Made by a program: the position numbers and the translations under genes. Under the pieces are notes generated by a model. The model did no database searches. It was not told where the DNA came from and saw only the letters and a program-made list of their open reading frames with translations. Shown piece after piece: positions 9,218 through 21,061 of a DNA stretch of 64,000 nucleotides; within the stretch, counting starts at the first letter, position 1, and each line of letters begins with the position of its first letter. The DNA comes from Aotearoamyces nothofagi (Eukaryota; Ascomycota; Leotiomycetes; Leotiales; Tympanidaceae), in the NCBI GenBank assembly GCA_015345905.1, contig JADDTR010000001.1:1364001-1428000 (forward strand). The letters run 5' to 3'.

Positions 9218-11711
9218 ATGGAAGCTTCAGAGTCTATCAACCCACGGATTTCGAGTCAAAAGCTGCTCGATCAGGTCGACAAGCTACATGAGCTCGGCGT
9301 CGGTGAGAAAATTGCTCTGCCACAAGTAAGCAAATATCGGTCCATATGTGACGTTAGGCTAACCTGGATACTCGTAGCTGGTAGTGGTGGGAGATCAATC
9401 CAGGTGTGTTTCAAGAGAACAAGTTGTATTCTGTGGCTGATGAGAAGTAGTGGTAAGAGTTCTGTCCTCGAGGCGTTCACCTATCTTCCCTTGCCCCGCG
9501 ATGCCGGGCTCTGTACAAGATTTGCAACGAAGATCACATTCCGAAGAGCTCCTCGTGACAATATTGCCGTGTCAATCATCCCTGAGAACTCGTCTCCGCC
9601 GGAAAGAGCTGAAAAGCTTCGAGCGTACAAAAAGGATGGCCTGAAATATCTGAGTGGAGGACAGTTCCTCGAGATTCTAAAGGAGGTCTGTCTTTGTCTT
9701 ACTATATATTCTGGTACTACTTCACGGATCCTAACAATAAATATTCTAGGTATGCGCGCTCATGGGAATCTCTGGCCCCGGCGAGTCCCCAGAACAAGGG
9801 AAATCAACCTTCAGCCGCGATGTGTTCAAGTTGGAGTTCAGTGGTCCTGATCGAGAACACCTGAGCATCATTGACATTCCCGGTATATTTCGAACGGCAA
9901 CCCCCGGAGTGACTACATCAGCCGACATACAGCTTGTTGAGGACCTTATACGCTTCTACATTCGTGAAGAGCAGACAATCATCCTTGCTGTCATGCCAGC
10001 AAATGTTGACATTGCTACGCAAGGGATCTTGACCGTAAGCTCCATTACCATCATGAGACCGCTACTTGCTAATCCCTCTTAGATGGCTGCAGAAGTCGAT
10101 CCCAAAGGAACTCGAACACTCGGTGTGTAAGTTCGACCTCTAACTCTTAGATTACCTGCTGGGTACTAACGGGATACCAGATTGACAAAACCTGACATCG
10201 TAGACAAGGGGGGAGAAAGCAACGTGATAGATCTAGTCAATGGCCATCGCCAGCAACTTCGTCTCGGGTATTGCGTTGTCCGTAATCGTGGGCAGAATGA
10301 GCTCCAAAGCCAGTCATCAGAGCGCGAGAGAACCGAGCGTGAGTTTTTCAGCAAAGCACCATGGTCATCCCTTGACAAAGATCGGGTTGGCGTGTCGGCC
10401 CTGAAGAAGAGGCTTCAGGAGCTGCTTGTCAATATCACTCGCCGCGAGATGCCAAAGGTCAGGCATCAGATCGACCATCAGTTGAAACACTGCAAGGAAC
10501 AGCTCATGACAATGGGTGCTGATCGCGCTTCTGCGAATGAGCAACGCAGATACATGCAAGAAATCGCCATTGCATTTCAACAGATCACCAACGATGCCTT
10601 GAGTGCTAGCTATGGCCGCCATAAAGCCTTTGAGAAGATCTCAGCACTGCGACTTCCTACTCTGGTTGTCGACAAAAGTGATAAATTCTCCGATGCTATC
10701 TGGAAGCGAGGCCATACTGTCGACTTTAATGTGCCGGGAGATAGCAACGCAGAGTCCCTCGAGCCTCATGAAGAAAAGACGGAGGACAGCAATGCATCCG
10801 GTTCTGTACCTCGGGGGGACGATCTACAAAATGCGTCGTCTCTCGAGGTACCAAGCACATTGACATACTTTGAGCTGGAGAATTTGTTACAGCCTGACTG
10901 CGACGACACTTCTGTGGTTAAAGAGAAAGGAAGCATTCTAGATTGGATTGAGAGTGAGTATCGTAAGTCTAGAGGTTATGCCATTGAAGGTGTAGGGCCA
11001 ACGATTCTACCAACGCTCTGGCAGAAGCAATCAAAGAACTGGGAGGGGATCACGATGAGATTCATCCGTGACATTATCGTGCTTGTCCATGATTTTACAC
11101 ATCAGCTACTGCAGCATGTCTGCCCAGATGAGACTACCAGAAACAACCTTCTCTCGTTCCTGACGGACGAGTTGATTAAAAGATATCAGAAGGCAATTGA
11201 CCATGCCAAGTTCGTCCTTGAAGTCGAGCGTCGAGGTACCCCCCTCACCTTCAACCACTACTTCAACAACGAACTGCAAAAGTTTCGCCTTCAGAGGGTC
11301 CAATCTGCAATGGAGAAGGTGGCAGTCCCGCTCTTCACTGACCATAATAGGAAATATGATTTGGGGAGTGAGAAATACGTCAAGCTGGATGAAATCGCTC
11401 AATCTGTCCCCATGGGCAACCTTGAGCATTCGATAAGAGACCTACACTCTATCCTACGAGCGTACTACAAGGTTGCGAGGAAGCGCTATGTGGACACGGT
11501 CTGCCTGCAAGTCGTTGACTACCACCTCGTCAACGGAGACGACAGTCCACTCCGCATTTTCTCGCCACAGTTCGTGCTCTCCCTGGAAGACGAGCAGCTC
11601 GAGATGATTGCTGGAGAAGAGCCGTCTTCTAAGCGGGAGCGAACCAGGCTCAAGGCTGAGATCAAGGCTTTGGAGGCTGGAAAGAAGACGTTGGGATTGC
11701 ACGGCAACTGA
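9218..11711 (+). CDS. Dynamin-like GTPase (Mx/Vps1-like superfamily)
   Basis: This is a complete 742-aa large GTPase. Exons are 9218-9325, 9378-9403, 9451-9685, 9750-10034, 10083-10126 and 10181-11711. The second is a 26-nt micro-exon encoding the start of the P-loop. The spliced protein shows G1 GDQSSGKS (residues 41-48), a G2 threonine in CTRFATKI, G3 DIPG near 163 and G4 LTKPD near 234. A stalk follows, and a C-terminal GED-like helix region (about 640-742) contains LHSILRAYYKVARKRYVDTV. No PH or proline-rich domain is visible, so it resembles the many accessory Mx-like fungal dynamins rather than Dnm1 or Vps1. Such proteins remodel membranes by GTP-driven assembly; the target membrane cannot be read here. 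The start at 9218 was chosen because the frame upstream is not protein-like. The last intron has a perfect TACTAAC branch site. Confidence 0.9.
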
Positions 11712-11931
11712 TTCTTCGGATGAGAGAGAAAGATGTAATGGACTGCTCTGCTGATGGGCTTGTTCTTCACATAATTGCTTCGTTGATAGAAAGAAGCCGG
11801 CGCGTGTTGCTGTTATAGACTGTTATGGAACAATGCTAGTGGTTGACTGGGTACGCAATGATACGTCGGCAGAATCAGAAATAGATCAAGCTTTCAACCT
11901 TCTTACGTGACAGATATATGCCCTACTTAAT

Positions 11932-13020
11932 CTATAGCTTTCCAGCGCTACCAGCTCGCTCTTCCTCTATGACATCCTTTCTAAGCCTAACCTCTACATT
12001 CCTAGGTCCCTCCTTCGAAAACTTCACCAACACAACCCATTTGTCGTCTCCCTTCCTCCCACTGTCCTTCAGCTCCATGCCCGGTTTATCAAGCGCGAGC
12101 ACACTCCTGCCGTCTGATTTCCTGAAAAACAGTGCCGTAGGGCTCATCACCTTATCGGCCCACTTGACCCCATTCCCACCGTCGCCAGCCAGGAACCGCC
12201 TCACCCCATCTCGCTGTCTCTGCAGTTCCTCGGTCGACAGGGCGGCCGGCGAAGCTGGAGCTTGCAGGAGCGGCGCGAGGAGATGCATCAGGTAGAACTG
12301 TGGCGGGAACAGGATAACCTCGCCCGACCTCGCCCGTCGAAGCCACTCCCCGCACGGCGCAAAGAGCGCAGCCGTGTGCTCGACACCGCCGTCGGGTGTA
12401 GGAACATGCACGGTCGCCGCCGAGGCGGTCTGCGCCAGCGGCAGCTCGTAATAATACATCTGCGTCGTGAAACGCATGGGCAGGTTGGCCGGCGTGATCC
12501 AGCGCGTGAACGGCACGAGCGACGCTGCAGAGATCTCGTCAGAAAAAGAAAGGAAACGCGGCGCACCAGCTCCTCGCGGGGGCTCTGCATACCGGAATCC
12601 ACAGCGCCGCCTCGCGCCTCGACCCACTCGGCGAACTTCAGCCTGCCGGCATGGATCTCCCTGCGCGCACGCTCGCGCTCCGCGGCCGGCACGTCCAGCA
12701 GCGCGCCGCTGCCGTCGCCGCGCCGCGCCAGCAGCACGCCGCTCTCCTCGAAGCACTCCCGGATCGCGGCGGCGCGGTACGCGGGGCCGTCAGCGTGGCG
12801 TCGGGCGTCGGGCGGGCTGGGGACGGGGCCGTCCTGCGACGCGGACAGGTTGCCGCCGGGGAAGACGTGGGCGGATGGGAAGGAGGAGGAGGTCCCGACG
12901 CGGTGCAGGAGGAGGATCTGGTTGGAGGCCGAGATGAGGAGGATGCTGGCGGGCGTCAGCCGGGGGTACAGAGGTGGTGGGGTTGGGAGCGACCTACCAT
13001 GCGCTCGGCCGGGGTTCCAT
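11932..13020 (-). CDS. Nudix hydrolase, NUDT19/RP2p-like
   Basis: The protein is about 322 aa from exons 13020-12998, 12945-12593 and 12524-11932. The first intron ends in CCAG; the second runs GTATGC..TTTTTCTGAC..CTGCAG. The N-terminus reads PRPSACILLIS and leads to ILLLHRV and HVFPGG. RECFEESGVLL is the REUXEEXGU part of the Nudix box, separated from the glycine loop by an insertion as in the NUDT19 branch. SLVPFTRWITP and RFTTQMYYYELPL, typical of that branch, follow at the exon 2/3 junction. Enzymes of this group cleave CoA or related nucleoside diphosphate derivatives; the substrate here is inferred only by family. It is convergent with the dynamin gene (220 bases apart) and divergent from the APH-like gene. 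GC content is high and codon use strongly GC-ending. Confidence 0.85.
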
Positions 13021-13710
13021 GGGTGCTCTCGTCAGAGCCGGGCTGGAAGATGGGGATTGCTTCTGCGGTGCTCGAGGGGCTGTGTGGGAATCACGCATGC
13101 GGATTGCATGTATGCTTTGCCTGCGCGGGCCAAGACGCTTGGTGCGGGTGTCCTGATACAGCGGCCGTGTTACTTCGGTTCTGGCACCGATTGTAAGCAA
13201 CGACTTTGATATACTACTCCGCAGTAAAGATATAACGAGTGTAGGTAACGGCGGTGACGGGCACCATAGACGCATAGTCAGATGCGATCAACATCTCGAA
13301 AGCTGAACTGTAGCTTGGACTTCCTTGACGGCGCGGAGGCTAAAAATGCGGGGAAGATACGCGAAATCTGGGGGAGCTGGCACGTTGAGCCGAACGATTC
13401 CGCATACACCAGGTGTGCCTAAATAACTGTAATAACTGTACATCCTTTAATATACAGCGGCATTTGTTGCAGCAGTGAGTCGGGTGGATATTAAGTACAT
13501 TGATTACGTTTTCGTTTACAGCACGTTCCAAGTAGAGAGAAGGTCAATTCGTCGCGGTTTATATTGTGAGGGCCAAGTCATCACGTGTGTTGTGTTGTTG
13601 TCCTGAGGCTCCAACTGGCGCGGCGGCGCCTTGCTGAGCTGCTCTTCTTCAGGCACCGCCCTATCTCAATGATCCTCTCTTTTGATTCTAACACGTATCC
13701 CCATATCAAC
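13021..13710. promoter_or_regulatory. Divergent intergenic region, Nudix and APH-like genes
   Basis: This 690-base gap separates two starts that point away from each other, so it should contain both promoters. I see no recognisable operator. In-frame upstream ATGs for the APH-like gene exist at 13669 and 13627 but encode sequence with no domain similarity. Confidence 0.5.
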
Positions 13711-14586
13711 ATGGAGTTCGCTACCTTCGATCCCTTGACTGCAACTGATGATGAACTGATTGCCTGGTGTGAACAAGCAAGATTCATTCATGGAGGAGAA
13801 GGGTTTAGAGGCATTGTACAGCCAGCAAATACGGTGGTCATAAAGATAGGAAGTGATGTGACGAAGGAAGAGGGGCGCAATCAAGCTTATGCTTATGAAC
13901 ATCTGAAAGGTACGGATCTTCAAGTACCTCAGGTCTATCGCTATTTTTCGAGAGGACAAGGTCCCTTCCGGAAGGGATTCTTGATGATGGAGCATATTCC
14001 GGGCGAATCGATGGAGAAGCGTATGGCAGATGACAGTAGAGACGAGGCTCAACAAATATATGCTCAGCATATATTTGAAGCAGTATACAAAGTGTCTAGA
14101 ATTGCTGTTCGTCCTCGCCAGCCGCCAGGACCTGTTGGTGGTGGTAGGGCTTGTGGTTACTTGTTCGGAGAGGGATGCAGAGCTGAATTTCGGTCTGTTC
14201 AAGACATGAATAGTTGGCTTAACAAAAGGCTCCTGTCAGCCCAGGACCCATCATCGAAGGTTTACAAAACTGTTGATGTCCACGAGCAAGCTCGTACTGG
14301 TACCTTGGACTTTGGAAATGAAGTTTGCATGATCCATGGAGATCCTGCTCCTCGGAACTTCATAATCAAAGATGATGGCAAGTTTGCTTTACTAGATTGG
14401 AAACTTGGCGGATTTTATCCTTGGAGATTTGAAGCTTTTTGTACTAGGGCGAGAGCGCCTTGGGATCCAGTACTTTATAAGGTTCATGAGCTGTTGATGG
14501 GTACAAGTCAACTGGACGATATATTCTGGAAGTTACAATGTGTACAGGCGGTGAACTTTGCATTTCCAGGAGAGTTTGACAGGTAA
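13711..14586 (+). CDS. APH-like phosphotransferase (protein-kinase-like fold)
   Basis: Single-exon frame of about 291 aa. The C-terminal lobe carries HGDPAPRNFIIKDDG and then LLDWKLGGFYP. These are the Brenner-type HGD..N motif with catalytic Asp and Asn, and the Mg-binding Asp of the aminoglycoside/choline phosphotransferase family. The N-lobe has NTVVIKIG with the ATP-binding lysine and FLMMEHIPGESM as the hinge. Fungi have many such genes of unknown small-molecule substrate. The start was set at MEFATF because it opens the domain; a start 14 codons upstream (13669) is possible. The frame ends ..GEFDR at a TAA beginning GTAAAT, so the true C-terminus may lie in a further exon that I could not place. 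Confidence 0.75.
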   Translation: MEFATFDPLTATDDELIAWCEQARFIHGGEGFRGIVQPANTVVIKIGSDVTKEEGRNQAYAYEHLKGTDLQVPQVYRYFSRGQGPFRKGFLMMEHIPGESMEKRMADDSRDEAQQIYAQHIFEAVYKVSRIAVRPRQPPGPVGGGRACGYLFGEGCRAEFRSVQDMNSWLNKRLLSAQDPSSKVYKTVDVHEQARTGTLDFGNEVCMIHGDPAPRNFIIKDDGKFALLDWKLGGFYPWRFEAFCTRARAPWDPVLYKVHELLMGTSQLDDIFWKLQCVQAVNFAFPGEFDR

Positions 14587-17500
14587 ATTTCCCCCTTTTT
14601 TTATCTACTTGCGATATTAAAGAGATCCAGTTCACCTCTGAAACCAATCAAACACTCTGATTGGATAACCCCAGATCAAATCATTGAAAAGGAAGGTCAG
14701 AGAGAAGGTCGTAGGAAGGTTCGAGCCCGAAGAAGAAGGGCTTGAAGGGGTGATACACTTTCAACTTTTGCTCCGGTAGATATTCAAGATTAAGGATAAC
14801 TATACAAAGACAGCTCAAGTATAGAGCATCAATGAAAGCAGTCCCAGGCCCTTGCAAAACTGACCCCGAAGCTCCAAGGAGTGGCCAATAAACTTCACGT
14901 GCAGGTCGACGCTCGCGAACCGAACGGCAACAAATAGAACCGCATGTCGTGGAAGGTAAAAGACTCCGAGCGTGTGCGCAATCACAGCGAGGTCACTTAC
15001 AAGAACCTCGGATGTTTGCGAGAAATATAATCCAGGTCTTCAGCAGCCCAAACGACGTAATCGTCGACTCAGAGGCAACAGAGGTCAGGAAGCGATTGAC
15101 GCTCAATCGTTCGATACCAGTCTATAGTCAGCAGGCTGGGTCAAATTCCGAAAAGCTCGTGAGGCCTTTGGGATTGTTAGGCTCCGATTTTTTGGGGAAT
15201 TAAAGCCAATACGAGCCCTCGAAAGCTACAATTAGTAGCTGCAACTCGGATCAAGGCGTACCAAACGTCATGACTCGTTCAGTTTCCAGGCAGACCTGAA
15301 CAGTACTTTCCTGCTGGAACGACTGCTTTGCTCTTAGGTTCTGAAAACCCATCCCTTCTGTATATTGACATTGAACGAGACTTTCGACTCATGCTAAGTT
15401 AACGGCGAATGAGTCAATACGACAAATCTGTCGAACGCGATTTTAAAGCTTGGAAAACGAAGACTGGACCTTTTATCTCTGCGCGAACGGTTGCAAGAAG
15501 TGCCCTTCAATACTAGCAGACGGTACAATTCAGAGCCTTGGAAACGGCTTTCTCTGTTACGGCGAAGGCCTCATATAAAAGGGACCTGTTCCAATCACGG
15601 TCGATCTAGGAATATATAATCTATGGAACGAGCTATCCTTCCCACGAATCGGATAGTATCGCTCTCAGGATCCAATCTCTTATACTGAAGAGCGTTGATG
15701 CGCAAACGTTACCAGATACCTCGATCATCTTTCCTGACCTCAAAGGTTGCAGAGTGTAAGTCTGATTGCAAGATATCGATCCAACCTTGGTGGAATTGCA
15801 TCGCTTGAATTTGAAAATACTCGACTCCTTCTTGACACTGGGGCGGTTTCCTTTGCACGAGTCTCGGGTAGCTATTTGGGATTCTTACAGGACCAGTATC
15901 TGCACCTTGACTTCATCTCCATTTCACTTCTTCATTTCACTCTAGGCTTAATTTATGAAATACAGGAACAATCGATCACCTACAGTTCAGACGAGACTCT
16001 ACATCTATCCTTTTTCAGATCATCCAGCAACTGCCAGATTACAACAGGGACGAAACTGTTGGTATTGGCGCCCTGGAACATTAACCTTGGAAAGATGTAG
16101 TAAGTATTATACAGTATTAACATGCTTGCTCCTGAGTTTCTTGCATGTCTATCAAATTCCACAATTTGATCTTCTCTACATTCAAATTGTCTGGATCTTC
16201 ACCCCTCAAACTCGTTATTTGGAAATTTCTGGTGCTCTGTTAGCAATCGTTATTAAAATCCTTTTTAGGAGGACTTATATATCTCCTATATCCAGGATTC
16301 TCAACGTCATTTTTCGCCTGTAAAATGAACCACCATCAATATAGGGTAATTGCTCCAAGATATAATCCAAAGGTATGCCAACTTGTATCATTGGTAAAAA
16401 CCCTTTCCCAGCCCACCCTTGAGTGGTCCCGGTCTCTCCGGAGTTGTCTACGACCCAGCTAATTGTGACTGTATCATCCTCGTGCACCTTTTCTTCTAGG
16501 TCCACTGCTCCCACAGAAACCGAAATGATAGTCCAAGCGGTACTTGAACTAAGAGGCTTGGACGATACTATAATTCTTGTCTGACTATCTCTTCGAGAGC
16601 AGCAAGGAATACAATTGGACGATTTAGAGCAGTCGATGATTCTATCTGGTAGGAAGAGGTGTTTATAATGTGGTTTCCATCTTGTGCATTTAGCAGCTGA
16701 ATTTATTGATCGGAGATGCAACTAGTCCTGAGAACAACAATCTAGTTACTCTACCTCAAAGTTTACACGGCCACGATTTGTCCCAGTCACCTCAAAGGGA
16801 TGCATGGCCACATCTGCCTCAATCACCTCAAAGTGTATATAAACTACATTTTACCCCAGTCACCTCAAAGTGTACATGAACTTGAATCTATGGTCGTATG
16901 TACAAGACTTTTGGCTATCAGGTACGGCAGGCTATTATCGCGCTCTCCCCTCCCCTCCCCCCAAAACGATAGAGCGTCGGGATCCTGTAATCGGGTGATA
17001 CCTTACCTTTCTCTGGCCACCTCAACCGTGAATTTTGTGCTTCTTCAAGGCCGAAGAAAAGCTGCCCTCGCCAAGAGGCACGGTTTCGCACGTGTGCTGC
17101 ACAACTCATACCGTCGTCCCAACGGGTCTTCTCTGCGGACTGCTCCAGAAAAACGGCCTGCGTACATAGCGAAACTTTGGACTTGCGCGCGTAGGCTTCT
17201 AGAAACCACAGCAGTCTACAATCTCGGCACCGTCTTCTTCAAATAACGAGGTGGCGGTGGGAGAAGGCCTCATCGAGATTTCGGAGGGATTTGCAGGTCG
17301 GGAATGAGCTTGGGGATTGATAAAAGTGCAGGGCTTGGGATCCTCGAGAACGGATCAGAGGAGGCTATTTAAACGAAACTGAAACTGGGGGGGGGGTGGG
17401 TTAGCTGCCTGTCCGATGTTTTTCGATACAGGTCGAATGCCGGTGTGACGGATGGTGATTCGCGGAGGTAGCCAAGTGGTTCTTTCTGATGTGTAGAGTA

Positions 17501-17912
17501 GAAAGGCTGGCAGTTGCAAGCGCCCTGCGCAGCCGTCATGGAGATAGCAGTACTATGACATCCCATCCTAGACTGGAGCAGACAGCGGAGCGATTGCGCT
17601 TGAAGGAAATTCGGCGCGAGAAGGGGAGTAAACGATACTATGGGGCCTAGGTACGGAGCTTGCAGAGTGTACAGAGCCGCCTACGCATTCTATAACATAT
17701 GGAACAACGATAACTATAAAGCTGCATACATCTTATTTTCTAGGCAAACCAGCCTGCTCGAGGAAAGTCATCCACGGCTCCGATGTATTTAGAAAACTTT
17801 ATTTGTATTATAATCTAGTCGTTAAAAAATTCATCAAGTTAGAGAGTATCTTTCGCCGTATCCGCCTAGGTAACCTTGAGCATTCGATATAGAAATAAAC
17901 TCTATCCAATAA
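14587..17912. other. Long stretch without a supportable gene
   Basis: Open frames are short (at most about 148 codons) and interrupted. Near 15410-15740 one frame reads like protein for about 30 codons (SVERDFKAWKTKTGPFISAR), then breaks several times. A minus-strand frame at 16275-16721 has no recognisable domain. These may be remnants of decayed genes. The stretch also has a 36-bp minisatellite (16752-16880), C- and G-runs (about 16945-16960 and 17388-17400) and AT-rich DNA from 17690. The last part is the 3' flank of the MFS gene. Confidence 0.4.
16752..16880. repeat. 36-37-bp degenerate tandem repeat
   Basis: The word (T/C)ACCTCAAAG recurs at 16752, 16788, 16824 and 16861, with related spacer sequence (..CACGGCCACGATTTGTCCCAGT-like). 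Four copies have a period of 36, 36 and 37 bases. Confidence 0.75.
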
Positions 17913-19960
17913 TCAATGCAGAGGTATGGCACCAACAGCAACGTGTTTGCTGGCCTTGACGCCAAACAACGAGGCAAGGAAGCCGATACCCGCAAAACCA
18001 ACACAGCACCACAATCCCGTGCTGTACTGCTTGATAATGCTATGTCCCTTGTCGATATCAACAGCCTGGACAATCGCCGTAGCGAGGGCGAGACCAACGC
18101 CTGAGCCGACCTGGAAAGCAGTGTTGATCATGCCACCACAGAGTGATTTTACATTGACTGGGACCGAGGAGAGTAAGATGATTGTACAGGAGCAATATAC
18201 GACTGTTACCCCAGATACGACGATTATACTTGTTGGTAGGACATGTTTCCAGCTAGATGTTGGTTAGCAGCGTGTAGAGGTTACGAATAGAGAGATGAGG
18301 CGAGTAGACAGGTGACGTACAAGTTTATGTCGCCTTCTTTGATCAGGGAGCTTGGGATAGGTGCTACCATGCACATAAACATTCCGACAAGAAGGACTAT
18401 TTTTGTGTTGAACCTATCAACAATTTTGCCCATGGCTAATGAAACGGCAAACCCGGTGAAGCCCATCGGTAGGAACCTGAGCGCTGTCTGTCCAGCAGAT
18501 AATTCGTTGACTTCTTGAGCAATAAGGACGGTGTAGTATATCACGATTTGGTAACTCCCATATGTGACTGAAATGGTGTTAGTTTCTGTTGTGAGATGAC
18601 GTGAAAGGTACGGAAAAGAACTTACCAAATCCAGAAATCCAGAGTGCTCCGAAATTAGGGAGTTTCCAGAGAGAAAGGGGCATTATGGGGTTGGTGACCT
18701 TTTTCTCAACCCAGGTAAACACACAAAGAAGCCCAAATGAGGCTATTAACAATATTATGATGAACGCTTTGTTCCATCCATATACACCACCACTCGACAG
18801 CACAAACGACAACAGGATCAGACCTCCTGTAGAAAGGGCAGCGCCGATGAAATCCAGTCTTGGCTTCTCTTGTCCTTCTAACCGGTCTCTAGGTAGGATA
18901 AACCAACCCATTATCCCCAAGCTACCAGTTATGATAACCGAGATACGGAAGACATAACGCCAGCCTAAAGACGATGTCAAAAATCCGCCAAAGATCAACC
19001 CAGAGCAGAATCCAACAGCGCCGGATGCTGCGTATACTGACAATGCTGTCGTCCGATCTTTGGCGACAAAATATGAGCTGATTATCCCTACGGACGATGG
19101 AACTGTCATTGCAGCTCCGATTCCCTGCAAGGCTCTAAAAATTGCCAACTGGATAAATGATGTGGCAAAGCCGTTTGCGAGAGTCCATATTGATATCCAC
19201 ATCATGCCGGCACAAAATATACGCTTTCTGCCGTGTCGGTCGGACAAAACCCCGGCGAGTAGTAGGAAACCTCCAAAAGTCAAGGTATATGCTGATATAA
19301 GCCATTGCAGGTCGGCGGCTTCGACGTCAAATTCTCGTTGAATCGCAGGGAGAGAAATGTTCACTCCGGTCATGAAGACATTGTCAAGTAATTGAGATCC
19401 ACATGTAATCAGAAGGATCATAGATCCTCTCAAAGATGATATAGTACCAATATCAGGATATATTTCCGCAGCTCTATCATCCACCTGTAAATCAACAAAG
19501 CTCAACTCGGGAGACGGAGGTCTTGTGGATAGAGGTGTAGTGAAATTGGATGGGACCTCGCGGATAGTCGAGGCGGGACCAGCCCTCGCGGCTTTTGGTC
19601 TAGAGATGGAAGGTAAGGATGTCGGGTTTTCCAAAGATTCTCTGTATGCATCTCGGTGGCCGCTGACCGCCGAGGCAGACCGCGTCAGGGACTCGAGATC
19701 TTCAGAGCGTATGCTTTCCCGGAACTGGAGCCTTCCGGATGCATTCGAACGTCGACGAACGGCGGCCGAGTTCTCAGGAATGGCCTCGATCTTTTGTGTG
19801 TCTAGCATCGCATGACTCGGTCGGCTTTTGGCAGCGGCGGATGAGGAAGGGCCATCTTGTTCTAGAGCAAAGATATATTAGTTATGTGGCTATCCTGTAA
19901 TAGAATCTACATACCAGATAGCTTTACAGCCTCGCCAGAGGGCGGTGGTCCTCTAGTCAT
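17913..19960 (-). CDS. MFS drug/metabolite exporter, DHA2-like
   Basis: The model has exons 19960-19915, 19861-18626, 18567-18321 and 18252-17913, giving 622 aa. Residues 1-140 are a polar S/R/P-rich cytosolic N-terminus. Membrane segments then begin (GSMILLITCGSQLLDNVF). LSDRHGRKRIF is the motif-A loop between TM2 and TM3. GAVGFCSGLIFGGFL in TM5 matches the antiporter motif C of DHA transporters. The run continues past ten hydrophobic segments to a C-terminus ending ..VAVGAIPLH, consistent with 14 TMs of the DHA2 branch. It probably exports a toxin or secondary metabolite in exchange for protons; the substrate is unknown. It sits 20 kb from the PKS, with conserved genes between, so a link to that pathway is only possible. 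The first exon is short; an internal start at 19808 would also encode all the TMs. Confidence 0.9.
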
Positions 19961-20539
19961 GATACCGAATCTGTTAGCATACCAACATTAGAGAATAGTT
20001 GGAGAATAGTTGAAGAATGTAGAAGAATATAGAAAAATATGTAGAGTGACTTGGACATATGTGCCCCACATTATAATATGGATAAGAAAAACTTCTTATC
20101 GGAGCTTATCGCAAAATCGCCGAATCGGGTTCTCCCAGCCAGATTGCAGCCGCGGCCGCCAAAAGTATTTCCGGGGAAGCGAAAAGTGGCAGAGCACAGC
20201 GTAGATTTGATACAAGTCAATTCAATCGGAAGGCACAACGATTATCTGTGTCGCCAGATCTCAATTAGAAGGCATCTCCGGCACTGGGAATAGATACCTT
20301 TCAAATCGCATAATTAATCTCCCCAAAACAAGCATTCTAGGCATAGACGACCGCAGCGAGGCGAAACAAACCTTGATTGTTATCTGTTGACATCTACGCG
20401 TCTTATCAAACAGAGCTCAAAACCCACCCATCTTCCAATTCCTGCTGGTGTCGTTGTATGAGTTTAACAACGCGTCGTTTTATATCTGCAGTATATCTTG
20501 CTTCTGCAATCGTCCCACTATCCAGCAACATAGGACACC
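19961..20539. promoter_or_regulatory. Divergent intergenic region
   Basis: This gap of 579 bases lies between the MFS exporter start and the next plus-strand start, and should hold both promoters. Near 19990-20040 there is a short GAATAGTTG/GAATATAG repetition. No known operator is recognised. Confidence 0.5.
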
Positions 20540-21061
20540 ATGGCTAAACAAAGCACTTCTGGCACGGCTAAGAGCGCGGCAACGACCAAAAACACCTCCA
20601 AGACCATCACCAAAGCCAAACCCGCTCCAAGACCGCGTGCATCCAAGCGCGGTCCAATGGAGCAGGTCATCATCAACGGCCCACACGGGCCCGCAGTGCG
20701 TGACGCGCTCGGGTATGAGATGGACTACGCCAAAGTGAAGAGAGCCATGACGCGACCTCGCAAGATGAACCCGAGCAAGTACATGAAGATGCTCGAGGAC
20801 GAGGCGCAGGAGACTGCGAGGCAATGCGAGATCATGGGCACGCCGCGCGAGAAGGTATCGGCACTCACAATGCAGGCTTGGAAGGAGAGGGTTGCTCGTG
20901 AGCTGGGCAAGCCGTATCACAAGGTTGTCATGGCAGACTTTGAGGAACTGGCCAAGAGGGGCTTCAAGGCCAAGAAGGGGGAGTTTGAGGCTGCGAATCT
21001 CTCGAAAGAGGAGATCGAGAGGCTCTCGAAACTTGCTACTGGGAGTGCGTTCAGGAAGTAA
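20540..21061 (+). CDS. Small basic protein, unknown family
   Basis: Single exon, 173 aa, with a clean Kozak-like ACACCATGG start. The first 40 residues are low-complexity, Lys/Thr/Ala/Pro-rich and strongly basic (KNTSKTITKAKPAPRPRASK), which looks disordered or DNA/RNA-binding. The remainder is a soluble, helix-rich segment with conserved-looking blocks such as DALGYEMDYAKVK and LTMQAWKERVARELGKPYH. It ends in a predicted helix EEIERLSKLATGSAF. No signal peptide or membrane segment is present. I do not recognise the family and assign no function. Codon use is GC-ending and unlike random frames, which supports a real gene. Confidence 0.65.
   Translation: MAKQSTSGTAKSAATTKNTSKTITKAKPAPRPRASKRGPMEQVIINGPHGPAVRDALGYEMDYAKVKRAMTRPRKMNPSKYMKMLEDEAQETARQCEIMGTPREKVSALTMQAWKERVARELGKPYHKVVMADFEELAKRGFKAKKGEFEAANLSKEEIERLSKLATGSAFRK

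Noticed and set aside
14715-14745. GGTTCGAGCCC word resembling a tRNA T-loop
   Set aside because: No matching acceptor, D or anticodon stem was found around it.
16275-16721. 148-codon minus-strand frame
   Set aside because: It is open but has no recognisable domain, splice partner or clear start context; too weak to annotate.
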